From contig NZ_JABWMJ010000008.1 of assembly GCF_013366375.1 (NCBI RefSeq), positions 237,544 through 301,543 of the forward strand: a DNA stretch of 64,000 nt, in the 5' to 3' direction. The translations under genes and the position numbers were made by a program. This DNA is from Rhizobacter koreensis (GTDB taxonomy: Bacteria; Pseudomonadota; Gammaproteobacteria; Burkholderiales; Burkholderiaceae_C). Below the pieces are notes generated by a model that saw only the letters and a list, made by a program, of their open reading frames with translations, ran no database searches and had not been told where the DNA came from. This document shows positions 6,966-15,386 of the stretch, piece after piece (the first letter of the stretch is position 1; each line of letters begins with the position of its first letter).

Positions 6966-7366
6966 AGCCGAAGCGCAAGCCGCTGAAGGCGCTGCCCCTA
7001 AGCCCAGGTCTCTCCAGGTTAGACCCGTCGCGCATCCAGACCATGCAGGCCGGCTCGTGGCGCACGGACAAGATGAGCACGGCAGAGCGTGGCTACGGTG
7101 GTGCGTGGCAGCGCGAGCGACTCGAGTTCCTTCGTGATCACCCGCTATGCGAAATGTGCCTAGCCGAAGTGCCAAAGCGAACTACGGCGGCAACAGTCGT
7201 CGACCACCGAGTGGCGCACCGCGGCGACCAGGCGCGCTTCTGGGATCGAAGCAACTGGCAGTCGCTGTGTGCGCATCACCACAACTCGCACGCTCAGCGC
7301 AGGGATCGCGCAGACGCGGAGCACTGGGGGGGCAGCTCCGATGTTCGAGGGGCAGATGCCTCCTGA
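6962..7366 (+). CDS. HNH endonuclease
   Basis: 134 residues from GTG 6962. The HNH core has a zinc knuckle C63xxC66 (CEMC), the DHR motif (D81-H82), W100 and CAHHHNSH (C103, H105-H107) near residue 105. Phage HNH proteins encoded next to the terminase genes assist cos cleavage and packaging. The gene directly upstream of the small terminase subunit at 7404 fits this role. The stop-start overlap with the zinc-ribbon gene suggests one transcript. Confidence 0.85.
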   Translation: MKPKRKPLKALPLSPGLSRLDPSRIQTMQAGSWRTDKMSTAERGYGGAWQRERLEFLRDHPLCEMCLAEVPKRTTAATVVDHRVAHRGDQARFWDRSNWQSLCAHHHNSHAQRRDRADAEHWGGSSDVRGADAS

Positions 7367-7403
7367 CCGCCGGTTCGCGCACGTGCGGAATGAAAACCAC
7401 CCC

Positions 7404-7844
7404 ATGACCACCATGCCAACAGGTTTGACCGACCGCCAACGCCGCTTCGTCGATGCCTTCGTCCGGTGCCGACGTGGCAAGCAAGCAGCCATTACCGCGG
7501 GGTATGGTGAGAAGTGGGCCGCATCGGCTGCGTCACGACTCCTGAAGCAGCCGGAGATTGCCGCCGCGGTTGCCCGGCGCGTTGATCCGCCCGCGAACCC
7601 CGAGCCAGTGTCTCAGCTGTCGCCGATGGAGTACCTCGCGCAGGTCATGAACGACCCTGAGGTGCGCCTGGAGCGCCGCATTAAGGCTGCGACAGCGCTG
7701 CTGCCGTACGTGCACGCGCGCGGGCCGGCGGCGGCGGGCAAGAAGGCCGGACAGGCGGCCGCGGCCAAGCGGGCGGAGCGCGGCAGGTTCGCGCCATCGG
7801 CGCCGCCGCTGCACCTGGTCAAGCCGCCTACCCGCAAGGGCTGA
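7404..7844 (+). CDS. Terminase small subunit
   Basis: 146 residues. LTDRQRRFVDAFVRCRRGKQAAITAGYGE and RLLKQPEIAAAVARR are typical of the Terminase_2 family, which binds the packaging site and recruits the large subunit. The frame is open from 7269, but ATG 7404 (or 7413) begins the conserved domain. The C-terminus is Ala/Lys-rich and ends in a basic tail. No large subunit follows: the next genes are small proteins of another type, which is unusual for a complete phage. Confidence 0.85.
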   Translation: MTTMPTGLTDRQRRFVDAFVRCRRGKQAAITAGYGEKWAASAASRLLKQPEIAAAVARRVDPPANPEPVSQLSPMEYLAQVMNDPEVRLERRIKAATALLPYVHARGPAAAGKKAGQAAAAKRAERGRFAPSAPPLHLVKPPTRKG

Positions 7845-7858
7845 AGGAAAGCCTGGGA

Positions 7859-8221
7859 ATGGCCGACGACGCCGTGGTGCTCGAGCTCGCTCGAGAGATC
7901 CAGCGCCTGGCTGCTCGGGTTCGTGAACTCGAGGCGGCCAATGTCGAACCGGTCGTCCGACCACGCGATCGGGCAGCCCTGTCGGTACTGCTGCCTGCGC
8001 TCGAGGCGAGCGCCGGCGGCGCCTTCACGTCGTCGGAGGCGCTGCAGATCGCCCGGCGCCATCCTGACGTTGCAGCCGCGCTTGGTAGCGCCGAAGCGGC
8101 CACGGCGCCGCGCCTGGCCAAGCTGCTGGCCAGGACTCAGGGCGCACGCATCGGTGGTCTCCGACTCGTGCGCGGCGAGCGCGCCAACGTCGGCGTGCTT
8201 TGGGAGGTGCGCCCGGTCTGA
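7859..8221 (+). CDS. Hypothetical protein, possible DNA-binding (120 aa)
   Basis: The N-terminal helix REIQRLAARVRELEAANVE looks like a coiled coil. The middle (LLPALEASAGGAFTSSEALQIARRHPDVAAALG) and the C-terminus (LLARTQGARIGGLRLVRGERANVGVLWEV) resemble a winged-helix fold with a beta hairpin. It begins 15 bp after the terminase small subunit, at ATG 7859. No family was assigned with certainty. Confidence 0.6.
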   Translation: MADDAVVLELAREIQRLAARVRELEAANVEPVVRPRDRAALSVLLPALEASAGGAFTSSEALQIARRHPDVAAALGSAEAATAPRLAKLLARTQGARIGGLRLVRGERANVGVLWEVRPV

Positions 8222-8307
8222 AGTGACGTTCCGTGCTGTTCATCGTCACCGCGGTCGTTGCCCGGGACCGTGCTGCGCGTTGCAATAGGCGCAAAGGGGA
8301 ACACGTG

Positions 8308-8598
8308 ATGAACCATGTCGCCGTGCGACTGAGCCGCTTTCTCGAGTTGGAGCTCATGGCCGATACAGGGTCGGAGCAGAAGACGCTCGGCGTTCGGCTC
8401 GACCGCGTGCAAGCAGGGAACCTGGCCAACGCGCTCCTGGCCTACAGCGGGACGTCCGTCAAGAGCGCCACGCGCGGCGAGACGTTCCTCACGGCCGGTC
8501 AAAGCCTCGAGCAGCCGCTCGCCACGAAGGCGTCCCCAGTGCCGCTCTTGCAGGGCTCTGTGAGCATCCCCAGCCACTTTCGCACGTCAAAGGCGTGA
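8308..8598 (+). CDS. Hypothetical protein (96 aa)
   Basis: Starts at ATG 8308 (GTG 8305 also in frame) with an AAAGGGGA Shine-Dalgarno. The frame is open from 8233, but the upstream part lacks protein-like character. Soluble, with no recognised motif. Part of the tightly spaced run of small genes 7859-10377 that lies where head and tail genes would be expected. Confidence 0.55.
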   Translation: MNHVAVRLSRFLELELMADTGSEQKTLGVRLDRVQAGNLANALLAYSGTSVKSATRGETFLTAGQSLEQPLATKASPVPLLQGSVSIPSHFRTSKA

Positions 8599-8604
8599 CG
8601 GGCG

Positions 8605-8913
8605 ATGGCCGACGACATCCAAGCGGTCAAAGCCGATCTCCGCGCAGAGATCGGCAAGTTGAAGTGGCGAGCGGTGAAGCTGGGTGGCGGAGCGGCCGCC
8701 GGCAAGGCTGCTACGTCCGAAGACACGACGCCGGAGGCAGCGGAGGCGGCCCGAGAGATCGTTGCGGCGCTTCGGGAGCTGGAGCAGACGCTCGATCGTC
8801 GCCTGGACGGAGTGGCCAAGCGCCGGCCTGCATCGTATCGCCACGAAGTGCGACGGTCTGAGGACGGCCACATCCAAGAAGTCATTTCGACACCCATTGC
8901 AGAAGGCGAGTAA
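8605..8913 (+). CDS. Hypothetical helical protein (102 aa)
   Basis: Mostly helical with heptad-like stretches (IQAVKADLRAEIGKLKWRAV and EAAREIVAALRELEQTLDRR), so a short coiled coil is likely. It ends directly before the ATG of the next gene (8914), implying coupling. No family was recognised. Confidence 0.6.
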   Translation: MADDIQAVKADLRAEIGKLKWRAVKLGGGAAAGKAATSEDTTPEAAEAAREIVAALRELEQTLDRRLDGVAKRRPASYRHEVRRSEDGHIQEVISTPIAEGE

Positions 8914-9249
8914 ATGAGCAGCAACCAGTTCCAAGCCGCGATGGACGAGCTCTTCACTTCGGTCAAGGGGTTCGTCGAGCGGTCCATCGCGGTGCACGCC
9001 GGCAAGAGCGCCGAGATGCTGGAGCAAGTGCTCGAACGTCTCGACAACCAGCCTCCGGGGCTCTCCTACGAGGGCCTTTGGGTGGCCGGCAAGTCCTATT
9101 CGAAGGGCATGTTCGTTACGCATCAAGGCAGCGTCTGGGCGTCGATGGTGCCGAACAACCAGGACCAGCCCGGCGCGGGTGGAGGGAGCTGGGTTCTGGC
9201 TGTGAAGCGGGGCCGCGATGGCAGAGACGCTGCCGGGACTGCTGCCTGA
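8914..9249 (+). CDS. Virion-type protein with carbohydrate-binding-like C-terminal domain
   Basis: 111 residues. The N-terminal half is helical. Residues about 50-95 (YEGLWVAGKSYSKGMFVTHQ, then GSVWASMVPNNQDQPG, then GGSWVLAVKRG) match the short aromatic beta domain of phage tail and fiber proteins related to type 3 chitin-binding modules. The end GRDGRDAAG is collagen-like, as in fiber proteins. It may be the stub of a longer fiber gene. It starts one base after the stop of its neighbour. Confidence 0.6.
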   Translation: MSSNQFQAAMDELFTSVKGFVERSIAVHAGKSAEMLEQVLERLDNQPPGLSYEGLWVAGKSYSKGMFVTHQGSVWASMVPNNQDQPGAGGGSWVLAVKRGRDGRDAAGTAA

Positions 9250-9257
9250 GGTTAGAC

Positions 9258-9515
9258 ATGCCCCTCGACCTGGCCGACCTCAACGCACGCGCCGCCGGCG
9301 CTCGCCTGCTCGTGTTCGACAAGCGTGGCGGCACGCTAAAGGGCGAGACGCACCTCCCACCGTTCGAGCTCGGCGATGACGGCATCGCGCACAGCGTGCT
9401 CGTGGAACAGCTCGGATGTACAGGCGGCTGGTACGAGCTGCGCGGCCGCGATGGCGATCTCCTCGGCGAGGGCGCGATCACATGGTCGGCTGTTGCCGAC
9501 GACCCAACCCACTGA
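9258..9515 (+). CDS. Small phage protein, paralogue of the next gene (85 aa)
   Basis: Predicted beta-rich (ARLLVFDKRGGTLKGE, then GWYELRGRDGDLLGEGAITW). It shares a pattern of LL-x-F-x-x-RGG-x-L and a late W/Y..R-x-G-x-x-x-EG with the product of 9527-9769, so the two probably arose by duplication. ATG 9258 is used rather than the longer frame from 9078, which overlaps the previous gene. No function assigned. Confidence 0.6.
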   Translation: MPLDLADLNARAAGARLLVFDKRGGTLKGETHLPPFELGDDGIAHSVLVEQLGCTGGWYELRGRDGDLLGEGAITWSAVADDPTH

Positions 9516-9526
9516 AAGGCAAGACG

Positions 9527-9769
9527 ATGATGATGAACGGCGTGTCCAAGGCGGACATGATCGGCGGCAAGGTGCTGCTCTTCTCGTCCCGTGGTGGCGC
9601 GCTGCTGCGCGAACTGCCGGAAGCTCTAACGTTCGAGCCGGGCCCGGGTGGGTCTCCGCATGTCAACCTTCCCGCCGAGTACTGCCGTGCGGCGAGCACC
9701 ACATGGTTCCAGGCCATCGACCGGAACGGCCATGTCCGGTTCGAAGGTCCGACGAACACGGCCTGGTGA
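9527..9769 (+). CDS. Small phage protein, paralogue of the previous gene (80 aa)
   Basis: Starts at one of three consecutive ATGs (9527, 9530, 9533) behind GAAAGGCAAG. Beta-rich, with GKVLLFSSRGGALLREL and TWFQAIDRNGHVRFEGPT, matching the pattern of the preceding product. Ends in a one-base overlap with the next start. Confidence 0.6.
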   Translation: MMMNGVSKADMIGGKVLLFSSRGGALLRELPEALTFEPGPGGSPHVNLPAEYCRAASTTWFQAIDRNGHVRFEGPTNTAW

Positions 9770-10032
9770 TGACATCGCCGCTCGAGGCGTTCCTGCAGGA
9801 GCCGCAGCAGCTGCTCGCGAAGGAGCAGGCCGAGGAGCTCGCCAGGGGCGAAGCGCGCATCCGGCACCTCATGCTGACCGAGCCGGATCTCGGACTCACC
9901 GAGGCCAAGGTCGTGGCGCTGATGAACGTCGCCCGGCAGATCCTCGCCGAGCAGTTCGCGCGCTCGGAGCGAAACACGCAGATGGCGATGCGCGACATGC
10001 TGCTCGCGAACGACATCATCGACATTCACTGA
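9769..10032 (+). CDS. Hypothetical helical protein (87 aa)
   Basis: ATG 9769 overlaps the preceding stop; GTG 9766 is an alternative. Composed of amphipathic helices (QQLLAKEQAEELARGEARIRH and TEAKVVALMNVARQILAEQF). Its place immediately before the tail assembly chaperone fits a tail-module protein. No family was recognised. Confidence 0.6.
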   Translation: MTSPLEAFLQEPQQLLAKEQAEELARGEARIRHLMLTEPDLGLTEAKVVALMNVARQILAEQFARSERNTQMAMRDMLLANDIIDIH

Positions 10033-10047
10033 CCCAAGGATCCGCAC

Positions 10048-10377
10048 ATGCCCAAGCTGCTTCCCGTTCCCTCCGCCACCTTCAAGGCGAAAGTTCCCGT
10101 GCCCGTCGCTGGCGGCAAGGCGACCGACGTCGAAATGACCTTCCGACATCGGCGCAAGACCGACCTGGACGCGTTCGTGAGTTCGCGTTCTGGCAAGAGC
10201 GACGTCGAGAGCTTCCTTGAAATGGTCACCGGCTGGGAGCTCGACGACCCGTTCGACAGCGAGCATGTCGAGGAGCTGCTCGAGAACTACCCGGGCGCGG
10301 CAGTCTCGGCTTTCGAGACCTACATGCACCAGCTGGTGCACGGCGGCGGCGCCTCTGCGCGTGAGGTTGCCCGGTGA
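10048..10377 (+). CDS. Phage tail assembly chaperone-like protein
   Basis: 109 residues. The pattern KVPVPVAGGKATDVEMTFRHR, then a helical part with FLEMVTGWELDDPFDSEHVEELLENYPGAA, matches tail assembly chaperones, which have a beta N-terminus and a helical domain with a conserved W and a late YP. It lies immediately upstream of the tape-measure gene, the standard place, and overlaps it by four bases (GTGA). Confidence 0.75.
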   Translation: MPKLLPVPSATFKAKVPVPVAGGKATDVEMTFRHRRKTDLDAFVSSRSGKSDVESFLEMVTGWELDDPFDSEHVEELLENYPGAAVSAFETYMHQLVHGGGASAREVAR

Positions 10378-13300
10378 GCGAGACCGTCGGCCGCGGCGTA
10401 ATCGAGCTCAGCGCTGACGCGACTAAGCTCAAGGCCGGCATCGCCGATGCACAGAAGTCGATTCGCGGTCTGGGCGAGTCCCAGCGGACGGAGAACACCA
10501 AGGCCGCTGCCTCCATCGACCGTTACATCGCGCGACTGCAGACCGCTGCCGCGGTGCAAGGCAAGAGCACGCGCGAGACGGAGCTCTACAAGCTGTCGCT
10601 GCGCGGCGCCTCTGAGGCACAGCTGAAGGCGGCCGACACCGCCCTTCGCATGACAGAGGCGCACGCCAAGAGCGTGGCCATGGGAGAACGCGTCCGCTCC
10701 GCGATCCTCGGCATCGGCGCGGCCGCAGGGATCGGGCTGATCGCAGCCGCTGCCGCCTTCGACAACCTGGTGCGCAAGGCCGGCGACTTCGTCGACATGG
10801 CCGAGAAGACCGGCGACTCTGCGCAGAACATCGCATCGCTCGCGGTCGCGGCCGAGACGTCCGGCACGGCAATGGAATCGATCGTCGGTGCTGCCAACCG
10901 CCTGGCCAAGAACCTGTCCGGCGTCGACGATGAGTCCAAGGGCGCCGGGGCCGCGATCAAGGCGCTGGGCCTGAACCTCGGCGATCTGCAGAAGATGGGC
11001 GCCGCGGACCGCCTGGAGACCATCGCGAAGGCGCTCAACGGCTTCGAGGACGGCCCCAACAAGGCAGCCGTCGCAATGACGATCCTCGGCAAGGCCGGCG
11101 CGGATCTCTTGCCGTTCTTCAAGGAACTGGGTCAGGAGGGTGGCCGGCAGTTCATCCTCATGCAGCGACAGCTTGAGCTCGCGGATGCATACGCAGACCG
11201 GCAGGCCAAGCTGCGAGGTGAAATCAAGCTGCACGCGCAAGCGATCGCGATCCAGTTCATGCCTGCGATCAACGACCTGACCGGCGGCGTCAAGGATTCG
11301 ATCGCGGAGCTCGTCGGCCTCGACCGGTCGGCCTCAGACCTGGCGCGCAATCGGTCGATCGCCGCCTTCGCCAACGACGCGGTGCTGGCGCTGGCGCAGA
11401 TCATTGACAAGGCCGCGCTGACTGTGCGTGCTGTTGGAATCGTGGGCCAGTCCATCGCGGCCGTCTTCCGGGATGTGCAGCTCGCCGCGCAGGTTCCGGC
11501 GCTATTGACCCCAGCCGGAATGACGGGCCTGCCGCAGTTCCTCGACGATCTGAAGAAGCGCAACGAGGCGCTGAAGACCTACAACCAGAACCTCGACGGC
11601 TTCCTGAACGGCAGCACGTCCAAGCTCGAAGACAGCGTGCGCGCGCGCATCGACAAGCGCGTGCAGGAGAGCGGCGCCAAGATCGCAAGCATGGGCGACC
11701 TCGCCCGCTGGGATCGCGAGCAGGTGGCGACTGGGCCAGCGCCGGGCCGCCGGCTGAACTACAACGCCGCCAGCGGGGGCGGCGGCCGCAAGGCGCGCGT
11801 CCCAACGATTGCGGACACCGCTGCGCAGGACGCCAGAGCGCAGCTTGCGCTCGAGATCGACGAGTACCGCAAGCGCTCCGAGACCATCCAGAACGTGTTC
11901 GCGAACGGCGAACGGATCCTCGAGGCCAAGCGCTCGGCCGGCTTGATCAGCGAGAGCGAATACTACGAATCCAAGCGCGGGTTCTTGGACCTCACCACGC
12001 GCGCTCAGGAGGGTGCCCTCCAGCAGGAGATCGCGCGCCTGCAACGCGAGACCTTCGTCGGCAAGGACCGCGTCAAGAACGAGACCGACAACGCGCGCCG
12101 GATTGCCGATGCCGAGGCCAAGCTCGCCAAGGTGCGTGACGACGCTGCCACCGAACAGGAGGTGCTGGGCATCCAGCAGCGCAAGAGCATCGACCTGATC
12201 GCGCGTGCCTACGACGATGCCCGGATCTCGGCGCAGGCCTACTTCGACGCCACGCAGCGTGCGGCCGAGGCCCAGATCAGCGGCATGGGCAAGGGGGCGA
12301 AGGCCCGCGACTTCGATAGCTCCATCGCCCAGATCGTCGAGACCTACGAGCAGCGCCGCCAGGACCTGCAGCGCGACAACCGCAACGGCCTCTTCAAGGG
12401 TCGGGAGGCGGACTACCAGCGCGAGCTCGACCTCCTGAACGAGTTTCAAGAAAAGTCGATCGCGAGCTACACCGACCGGTACCGGCGCATCGAGGAAAAG
12501 GAACGCGACTTCGGGCTCGGGATGCAGGAGGCCCTGCAGAACTACATCGATGACGTCGCGAACCGCTACAAGGCGGCCGAGGGCATCGTCACGAACGCAC
12601 TGGGCGGCATGGAAGACGCCCTCGTCAAGTTCGTGCAGACCGGCAAGCTCGACTTCAAGAGCTTGGCCGATTCGATCGCGGCTGACGTCACGCGCATGAC
12701 CATTCGCGAGACCATCACGGCGCCGCTCGCGGGCTGGCTAAAGAGCGCCATCGGCGGGAAGGCTGGCAAGGCCGGCGCCACGGGCGGGCTCGACACCTCC
12801 GGCGTCTCGAGCAGCCTGGCGAGCCTGCAGTCGGTCGGCATCGTCCCGACCATAGACGCGTTCACGCGCCTGCAGCTGGCCGCGGACGGCGCCGCGAGCT
12901 CGCTCGGTGCGAGAGCCGGCGACACGCTATTTCCGGAGGCAGGCTACACGGGAGAGCTGTCCATCGCCGACCTCTTCAAGGAGACGGACGCCTCGCAGAG
13001 TGAGGCCGCCAAGAGCGCGGATGCGTTCGGCAAGACTGCCTTCAGCGCAGCCGGGTCCATCGCCCAGCTTGCCGCGGCAGCTGGAAAAGGCGGTGGGGCC
13101 CTGAGCCTCCTGCCGTCGCTGATCAGCGCGGCGTTCAGCAGCACATCAGGGTCCGGCGGCAGCAGCGGCTGGCTCGGTTCGCTTGTCAGCCTGGCCGGCA
13201 GTGCATTCGGCGCGGAAGGTGGCGAGTCCTACTCGGCGGCGCTCGCTGGAGGTCGCGCCGGCGGCGGGTTGGTTGCTCGGGGTCGCATGTACGAAGTCAA

Positions 13301-13523
13301 CGAGCGCGGCCCCGAACTGCTTAACGTCGCCGGCAAGCAGTACCTGATGATGGGCGACAAGGGCGGCACCGTCACCCCGAACGGCGGCTCCAAGACTGAG
13401 CACCGTCCGATTCACGTGACCAACAACTTCGTGCTGAACGAGCCGACGAGCAAGGCGACGCAAGGCCAGATTTCGGCGCAGGTTGTTCGATCCCTTCAGA
13501 ACGCCGAGGCGCGTTTCCTCTGA
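10374..13523 (+). CDS. Tail tape-measure protein
   Basis: 1049 residues from GTG 10374. The N-terminus (GVIELSADATKLKAGIADAQ) and the coiled-coil body are typical of siphovirus and myovirus tape-measure proteins. A hydrophobic segment lies near residues 113-131 (GIGAAAGIGLIAAAAAF), and long coiled coils span about 500-740. The C-terminal part holds the lambda gpH-type GGRAGGGLVARGRMYEVNE, then GPELLNVAGKQYLMMGD. By the usual 1.5 angstrom per residue rule, this implies a tail of about 150-160 nm. It appears full length, yet the tail genes expected downstream are missing. Confidence 0.88.
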   Translation: MSETVGRGVIELSADATKLKAGIADAQKSIRGLGESQRTENTKAAASIDRYIARLQTAAAVQGKSTRETELYKLSLRGASEAQLKAADTALRMTEAHAKSVAMGERVRSAILGIGAAAGIGLIAAAAAFDNLVRKAGDFVDMAEKTGDSAQNIASLAVAAETSGTAMESIVGAANRLAKNLSGVDDESKGAGAAIKALGLNLGDLQKMGAADRLETIAKALNGFEDGPNKAAVAMTILGKAGADLLPFFKELGQEGGRQFILMQRQLELADAYADRQAKLRGEIKLHAQAIAIQFMPAINDLTGGVKDSIAELVGLDRSASDLARNRSIAAFANDAVLALAQIIDKAALTVRAVGIVGQSIAAVFRDVQLAAQVPALLTPAGMTGLPQFLDDLKKRNEALKTYNQNLDGFLNGSTSKLEDSVRARIDKRVQESGAKIASMGDLARWDREQVATGPAPGRRLNYNAASGGGGRKARVPTIADTAAQDARAQLALEIDEYRKRSETIQNVFANGERILEAKRSAGLISESEYYESKRGFLDLTTRAQEGALQQEIARLQRETFVGKDRVKNETDNARRIADAEAKLAKVRDDAATEQEVLGIQQRKSIDLIARAYDDARISAQAYFDATQRAAEAQISGMGKGAKARDFDSSIAQIVETYEQRRQDLQRDNRNGLFKGREADYQRELDLLNEFQEKSIASYTDRYRRIEEKERDFGLGMQEALQNYIDDVANRYKAAEGIVTNALGGMEDALVKFVQTGKLDFKSLADSIAADVTRMTIRETITAPLAGWLKSAIGGKAGKAGATGGLDTSGVSSSLASLQSVGIVPTIDAFTRLQLAADGAASSLGARAGDTLFPEAGYTGELSIADLFKETDASQSEAAKSADAFGKTAFSAAGSIAQLAAAAGKGGGALSLLPSLISAAFSSTSGSGGSSGWLGSLVSLAGSAFGAEGGESYSAALAGGRAGGGLVARGRMYEVNERGPELLNVAGKQYLMMGDKGGTVTPNGGSKTEHRPIHVTNNFVLNEPTSKATQGQISAQVVRSLQNAEARFL

Positions 13524-13562
13524 GAGTGCTGGGCGCCTGCGAAGCGCTTGGTCCGCGACTAA

Positions 13563-13688
13563 GTCGCCTGGGGCCGGCGCCGCTTTCCGACCTGGCACAT
13601 CAGCGGCGACCTGGTGACTGCGGAGCTGACGAAGGGCTCCGTGGTGATCACGTGGAGGGGCCTTGCCGGTCTGCATCTGGAGCATTGA
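13563..13688 (+). pseudogene. Remnant of a phage protein C-terminus
   Basis: The frame between stops at 13560 and 13686 reads like a conserved protein end: RRRFPTWHISGDLVTAELTK, then GSVVITWRGLAGLHLEH. It has no start codon and overlaps the 3' end of the opposite-strand gene by about 40 bp. It probably marks the junction where tail genes were lost or replaced by cargo. Confidence 0.4.
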
Positions 13689-14472
13689 AGGCGATAAACC
13701 TCTCACCCGGGAACGCTTGTCGCAGTGCCGCTGGAACCACTTTGCCGACGTCCTGCAGCCTTCCTATGGCCGCGTCGACGTGCAGATAGACCTGGTCGGT
13801 TGCCGCCTTGAGTTGAAGGGTCAACCGAGGGCCAATACAGCGCTCCACCTGTTCGAGCGGCCACCCCTCAGCCCACCCCAAACGTTCAAGAGCGGGTTGA
13901 AACTCGCCCAAGTGAATGGCTGATCGGGCGTTAACGGCCTGCACTGCAGCCTCGAACTTCTCGTCCGCGAGGATGATCTCGGCCACGACTCCGGCAGCCC
14001 CCGTGCTCATCAAGAATGCCAGGTTCGGCCCGTCGACCATCCACCGCGCATAGTCGTACGGGGGAGAGCTAAGCAAGGAGACGTGTCGTGTTGCATGAGC
14101 TCGCTGAGGGTTCAAGAACTGCGCTTGGTAGTTGACCAACCAGTTCAGCTGTCGCCAGAGCTTCAGCAGCGTGACATTGCAATGCTCGACGCGAGCGGCG
14201 AGCTCGGCGGCAATCTGACGCCGCTGCTCACGAACATGCTGCCATTGCACCACAGCCGCAGTTGCAACAATGGCTGCGACCGATCCAACAGCTTGAATCC
14301 AAGCTGGCGCAGGATCTGTGGACAGCCATCCGCGGACTGAGATCCAATGCGGCGCGGCAGCTAGAAGGGAGACGAGACAGACGTACACGCTCCAAGCAAT
14401 CGCAGTTACGGTCTTCTCCACGGGTGCCTTACCCACTAGATGATCAGCGTTCGTCGGAGAGTCGCGAGGCAC
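13648..14472 (-). CDS. Membrane protein paired with SIR2-like gene (possible defence effector)
   Basis: 274 residues. Two hydrophobic segments lie near the N-terminus (TVTAIAWSVYVCLVSLLAAA, residues about 21-40, and WIQAVGSVAAIVATAAVVQW, about 58-77), followed by a helical cytosolic domain of about 190 residues. The start at 14472 overlaps the SIR2-like gene by 37 bp, so the two are co-translated. Two-TM proteins with the W-x-QA-x-GS-x-AAI motif occur widely next to defence genes, but no characterised family was recognised. Codon use is less GC-rich than in the phage genes. Inference: membrane effector or anchor of a two-gene system. Confidence 0.7.
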   Translation of the reverse strand: MPRDSPTNADHLVGKAPVEKTVTAIAWSVYVCLVSLLAAAPHWISVRGWLSTDPAPAWIQAVGSVAAIVATAAVVQWQHVREQRRQIAAELAARVEHCNVTLLKLWRQLNWLVNYQAQFLNPQRAHATRHVSLLSSPPYDYARWMVDGPNLAFLMSTGAAGVVAEIILADEKFEAAVQAVNARSAIHLGEFQPALERLGWAEGWPLEQVERCIGPRLTLQLKAATDQVYLHVDAAIGRLQDVGKVVPAALRQAFPGERFIAFNAPDADRQGPST

Positions 14473-15386
14473 TTGGCGTCGTGAAAGTCCTCACGCACGT
14501 ACTTTGCGAAGCTGACGTGAGCTATTCGTTGCGTGGCTTGACTGACTTCCGCTGGCGTTAGCCCGTATGCTGAAGCGGCGAAACGCCGAGTCGTCATCGG
14601 TCGATTTGAATCCACGCTGCCGCCCGCTTGAATGGCCGCTGGACCACCCAGCCGCCGCAAGTTCATCTCGTCGAACCCGAAGCCAAGAAAGCAAAGCACC
14701 TCGGCGTCAGCGAGCAACGCGCGAGCCTCGGTGAACTCCTTGGAGTCGTCGCGACCCTGCGCGATCACCCGCAGGCCGCGACCCGCCATGCTGATGCTGT
14801 TCAGCATGTTTTGAGGATGCCCGCCATACGGAACAAAATCTTCCGCGTCAGGGTCGAGCGACCCCAAGGAGCCGTAGACGTGAACGATGTTGAATGACTT
14901 CACTAGCTGCGCGGCCTCTTTCTCCGATCGCCCGAAGCGGTTCGCAAGGGCTACCGTGAGGAAGCACTCGAGCGACCTGTCGTAGTTGAACGTGACGAAC
15001 GAGATGCGGTTGGCCGCAAGGTCTTCCCAAGGACCGTCCATGGCGTCCAGGAGGTACCTATACCAGTGGTCCTCAGCCGGCTCCCCATCGACGAGTTTGT
15101 CGAGTCGTTCGGCAGGCAGTAGGCATGCAGCAATGGCAAGCGTGCCGATCTGCTCAAAGTCAAGACGGCGCGCAAGGAAGGCGTCGATCGAGCGGTCGTT
15201 CGAACGTCGGAAGGATCGGATGAAATCCACTCCCAAACCCGTTGCATGCGGCCCGCGGATGGGCAACGCATCCGCCGCGTCGCCGGACAGGGCTTTGATG
15301 TTGTCGGCAAGGCCACTCCCGAGCGGCAGCCCGTAAGGGTGACTCGCGCCAGCGCCAAGTACGAGCACCGTGTTCTTCTTGATCAT
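14436..15386 (-). CDS. SIR2-like domain protein (putative NAD-consuming defence protein)
   Basis: 316 residues. The N-terminal Rossmann motif VLVLGAGASHPYGLPLG (residues 7-23) and FVTFNYDRSLE (130-140) are hallmarks of the SIR2_2-like family. Many relatives hydrolyse NAD+ in abortive-infection systems (ThsA, DSR, SIR2-HerA, pAgo-SIR2). After these motifs comes IVHVYGSLG (167-175); many family members have HG here, so the catalytic His position may be Tyr171, with His169 nearby. ATG 15386 overlaps a short upstream ORF (ATGA). It lies in the place of missing tail genes, on the opposite strand to the phage operon, as expected for a moron. Confidence 0.8.
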   Translation of the reverse strand: MIKKNTVLVLGAGASHPYGLPLGSGLADNIKALSGDAADALPIRGPHATGLGVDFIRSFRRSNDRSIDAFLARRLDFEQIGTLAIAACLLPAERLDKLVDGEPAEDHWYRYLLDAMDGPWEDLAANRISFVTFNYDRSLECFLTVALANRFGRSEKEAAQLVKSFNIVHVYGSLGSLDPDAEDFVPYGGHPQNMLNSISMAGRGLRVIAQGRDDSKEFTEARALLADAEVLCFLGFGFDEMNLRRLGGPAAIQAGGSVDSNRPMTTRRFAASAYGLTPAEVSQATQRIAHVSFAKYVREDFHDAKCLATLRRTLII

